The notes below the pieces were generated by a model, which was given only the letters and a program-made list of their open reading frames with translations, did no database searches and was not told the origin of the DNA. From the NCBI RefSeq assembly GCF_003865075.1, contig NZ_BHWB01000001.1, forward strand, positions 248,001 to 312,000: a stretch of DNA of 64,000 bases, in the 5' to 3' direction. The DNA is from Bacteroides faecalis (GTDB lineage Bacteria; Bacteroidota; Bacteroidia; Bacteroidales; Bacteroidaceae). How positions within the stretch are numbered: the first letter of the stretch is position 1; each line of letters begins with the position of its first letter. Position numbers and translations under genes: made by a program. Positions 61,666 to 64,000 of the stretch are shown here, piece after piece.

Positions 61666-62298
61666 TTATTTATTAGTAAGATAAGGGGACTGGGCGAAAG
61701 ATTGGTTGACTGCTTGTACAGCGAGTGCACGGTTTATCAATTTAGAACCAGTTTCAAATCCAGTCAGATAGCTATTCCATAAAATAGGAAGTTTTTTGTT
61801 TGTACCTTGTTCTGCTTCAAGATTTACTATTTCGGTCAGGAATGAATTAGTGCTATAGCTGTAAGTCACAGCATATGGATAATACCATCCACCCCAATTT
61901 CCCCAGTAAGAAGGTCCCCAGTAACCTGGATATCCCCACCACCATTCGGGTTGTGAATAACTGGTGAAATAATAAGTACTAGCAATATAGCTCACTTGAA
62001 TACCAAGATCTGCACTTTCCTGATCAGGAGCCGGTTGGTAACCTCTTGCTTCCATATTCTCCGCATAAGCAGCCAATATCTGTTCAGCACCTTCTCCTTC
62101 CAGATATTCTGGTTCCTTGCTATCGGATATGATCAGTATCTTATCTGCCAGATAGAATGTACTAAAGTCTTTAAAGTTGGCTTGCTTGTCGTAGTTAGTG
62201 TATACCAGATAATTGTCATCCAGCTTACCCATGTCCGGGTCTTTTTCGCAAGAAGCGAGTGCGAAGACCGCCAATAAAATAGGAATTAATTTCTTCAT
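61666..62298 (-). CDS. DUF4136 family lipoprotein
   Basis: 210 residues with lipobox ALASC followed by EKDPDMGK, an acidic surface-export-like context. DUF4136 features are clear: DFSTFYLADKILI, AENMEARGYQPA, ADLGIQVSYIAST, a Trp/Tyr/Gly-rich centre (WWWGYPGYWGPSYWG) and the end KLINRALAVQAVNQSFAQSPYLTNK. Function unknown. First gene of a two-gene operon with the outer-membrane barrel. Confidence 0.88.
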   Translation of the reverse strand: MKKLIPILLAVFALASCEKDPDMGKLDDNYLVYTNYDKQANFKDFSTFYLADKILIISDSKEPEYLEGEGAEQILAAYAENMEARGYQPAPDQESADLGIQVSYIASTYYFTSYSQPEWWWGYPGYWGPSYWGNWGGWYYPYAVTYSYSTNSFLTEIVNLEAEQGTNKKLPILWNSYLTGFETGSKLINRALAVQAVNQSFAQSPYLTNK

Positions 62299-62398
62299 AT
62301 CATTTATAATGTTTAGGTTATATAAAAATCGCGCCCTGGTACCTCGGGGCTTTTGTTACAAACAACAAGGAAAGTGTAAAAAGGTTCGCTCAAATGAT

Positions 62399-62406
62399 TA
62401 TCTTTG
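62399..62406 (+). promoter_or_regulatory. Candidate -7 element for the PS-10 peptidase gene
   Basis: TATCTTTG, 24 bases before the ATG, matches TAnnTTTG. No clear -33 element. Confidence 0.45.
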
Positions 62407-62430
62407 CCAGATAATTAACATTTTAACCAT

Positions 62431-63735
62431 ATGAAACGCATTCAAATAAATTTCGTCGGATGGCTTTCTATCCTGTTGCTGACGGCGATTATGCCATCAT
62501 CTTTGTTGGCACAGGAAAGTTTTCTTCAAAAGATTGAAAAAAACACTTCTATTACCGGAATAAAGCCACTCGAAACGAATCGGTTTTCTGAGAAATATGT
62601 GATGTTTTTGACACAACCGTTGGATCATCGTCATCCCGAAAAAGGAACTTTCCGCCAACGTGTAATTGTAGGTCATGTCGGTTTCGACCGTCCTACAGTA
62701 ATTGTAACTGAAGGATATGGCGCAGGGTATGCGCTGAGATCACAATACAGAGAAGAAATCTCCGAATTATTCGATGCAAATATGATCTTTGTTGAGCATC
62801 GTTATTTCCTTGAATCCACTCCCGAACCATGTGATTGGCAATTTCTGACAGCCGAAAATTCGGCAGAAGACCTGCATTCTGTGACTACTGCTTTCAAAAC
62901 TCTTTACTCTGGGAAGTGGATTAGTACAGGTATCAGTAAAGGTGGACAAACGTCTCTTCTGTATCGTGCATTTTTTCCTGATGACGTTGATATCTCGGTT
63001 CCCTATGTAGCTCCTCTTTGCTATGATCTTGAGGATGGACGGCATGAACCTTTTCTTCATAGTGTATCTACGAAAGAAGACAGGAAAAAAGTAGAAGATT
63101 TTCAGTTGGAAGCTTTGAAACGAAAGGCAAGTTTGTTACCTCGTTTCGAGAAACTATGTACTGAAAGAAAGCATACATTCCGTATTCCTCTGGAAGAAAT
63201 CTATGATTACTGTGTACTGGAATATTCTTTTGCTTTTTGGCAATGGGGAACTCCTGTCAGTCAAATACCGGAATCTTCTGCCTCTGACGAAATTATCTTT
63301 AGGCATTTATTGGACATCAGCGATCCTTCTTATTTTTCGGCCGAAAGCTCCAATCTTTCTTTTTTTGTACAAGCAGCTCGTGAATTGGGATATTACGGTT
63401 ATGATATTACACCCTTCAAATCTTATCTCTCCATTAAAACAAGCAAAGATTATCTAAGGCACTTAATGTTACCCGAAGAATTAAAGAATATAAAGTTTGA
63501 TAAGAAACTGAGTAAGAAAATTGTGAGATTTTTGAAAAAAGACGATCCGGAAATGATTTTTATTTATGGTGAAAATGATCCTTGGACAGCGGCCGGAGTC
63601 ACTTGGCTTAAAAATAAGAAGAATATTCATGTCTTTTTAGAACCAGGTGGTAGCCATCTGGCGCGGATAAGTACCATGCCTGAACCTGAAAAACAGAAAA
63701 TTATTTCTATTATGAAAGAATGGCTGAGCGAATAA
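62431..63735 (+). CDS. PS-10 (S37) family tripeptidyl aminopeptidase
   Basis: 434 residues, exported (signal peptide ending SSLLAQ). The alpha/beta-hydrolase nucleophile is in ISTGISKGGQTSLLYR (Ser about 169), the Asp in IYGENDPWTAAGV and the His in PGGSHLARI near the end. The N-terminal RFSEKYVMFLTQPLDHRHPEKGTF is the S37/S28-like opening. Such enzymes cut tripeptides from protein N-termini. With the S8/S9 operon it adds to a strong extracytoplasmic peptidolytic capacity in this window. Confidence 0.88.
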   Translation: MKRIQINFVGWLSILLLTAIMPSSLLAQESFLQKIEKNTSITGIKPLETNRFSEKYVMFLTQPLDHRHPEKGTFRQRVIVGHVGFDRPTVIVTEGYGAGYALRSQYREEISELFDANMIFVEHRYFLESTPEPCDWQFLTAENSAEDLHSVTTAFKTLYSGKWISTGISKGGQTSLLYRAFFPDDVDISVPYVAPLCYDLEDGRHEPFLHSVSTKEDRKKVEDFQLEALKRKASLLPRFEKLCTERKHTFRIPLEEIYDYCVLEYSFAFWQWGTPVSQIPESSASDEIIFRHLLDISDPSYFSAESSNLSFFVQAARELGYYGYDITPFKSYLSIKTSKDYLRHLMLPEELKNIKFDKKLSKKIVRFLKKDDPEMIFIYGENDPWTAAGVTWLKNKKNIHVFLEPGGSHLARISTMPEPEKQKIISIMKEWLSE

Positions 63736-63820
63736 TGATTCCCGATTGGTAGGTGATGAATTTCGTATGGGTACGTATTGAATTATATAAGAAATAGTGA
63801 TGAACTTCACAATAAAAACA

Positions 63821-63870
63821 AAGAATATCTGGGCGAATAGGATGAAAACCTGATTCGTTTAGATATTCTT
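63821..63870. terminator. Long hairpin between convergent genes
   Basis: AAGAATATCT (63821-63830) pairs with AGATATTCTT (63861-63870); inside, GGG/TTT wobbles and CGAAT/ATTCG extend the stem. A-rich on the left and T-rich on the right, so it can end transcripts both ways. Confidence 0.7.
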
Positions 63871-63897
63871 AGTTCTTTTGTTTTTAGTCAAACATTA

Positions 63898-63999
63898 CTA
63901 ATCCTCAAATAATGGTTTCAGTAAATTCGGAATCTCTACTTTATCCAATTTCAGTTCATTCATCCTTTGCTTTCCGGTTGGGCTAAGATGAAAATACAT
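63898..63999 (-). CDS. C-terminal end of an unidentified protein (runs off the window)
   Basis: A minus-strand frame ends with TAG at 63900-63898 and is open to the window edge; the last residues read YFHLSPTGKQRMNELKLDKV then a short acidic end LFEDstop. Convergent with the peptidase gene, with the hairpin at 63821-63870 in between. Too short to identify. Confidence 0.45.
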   Translation of the reverse strand: MYFHLSPTGKQRMNELKLDKVEIPNLLKPLFED

Positions 64000-64000
64000 T

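Overview
The window looks like a Bacteroides chromosome (phylum Bacteroidota). It has a SusC/SusD pair, lipoproteins with acidic residues just after the lipidated Cys, DUF4294, DUF4476 and DUF4136 proteins, and upstream elements of the Bacteroidota TAnnTTTG (-7) type instead of E. coli-like promoters. No rRNA, tRNA, CRISPR array or intact mobile element was seen.

Layout. 1-1,800: end of an unknown minus-strand gene, then nadB. 1,811-12,050: a six-gene minus-strand operon running S8 peptidase, S9 peptidase, SusC, SusD, small lipoprotein, Calx-beta-like lipoprotein. It has a promoter at one end and a hairpin terminator at the other, and fits a protein/peptide acquisition locus. 12,150-24,600: rubrerythrin, SulP transporter, a multidomain GH31 enzyme, a radical SAM protein, a helix-hairpin-helix outer-membrane protein, a DUF4294 protein, a TrmH-family methyltransferase and nadA. 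24,600-44,700: an AT-rich block of about 20 kb made of RHS toxin/immunity cassettes. 44,700-64,000: ordinary chromosome again, with malate dehydrogenase, CvfB-like S1 protein, DUF4476 and BamE-like proteins, an AsmA-like/GT51 transglycosylase, MsrAB, a sensor kinase, ROK sugar kinase, ribosomal protein L19, a split 5'-nucleotidase coupled to a GH3/beta-lactamase fusion, a DUF4136 lipoprotein, an outer-membrane barrel and a PS-10 (S37) tripeptidyl peptidase.

The block between nadA and mdh is the outstanding region. It holds seven RHS cassettes, called A to G here, all on the + strand. Each joins a piece of the conserved RHS-associated core to a different C-terminal tip right after an I/T-D-x-(N/D)-G junction, and each is followed by one or more small immunity-like genes. 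Every cassette lacks a proper 5' end: the RHS reading frame starts in the middle of the core, often behind stop codons or frameshifts, and no full-length RHS gene is present. The cassettes carry near-identical core DNA, sharp mosaic breakpoints, a 2.3-kb direct duplication, truncated IS1182-like and IS110-like remnants, and two decayed antisense copies of the 3' half of the neighbouring nadA gene. The simplest reading is an archive of displaced RHS toxin tips that grows by homologous recombination and could re-supply an expressed RHS gene elsewhere, while the immunity genes protect against siblings. Expression and any donor role are inference.

Several immunity genes (C, the gene at 34,652, F, G) and core segments (E, G) are broken by apparent single-base losses, some clearly in homopolymers, so parts of the archive are decaying.
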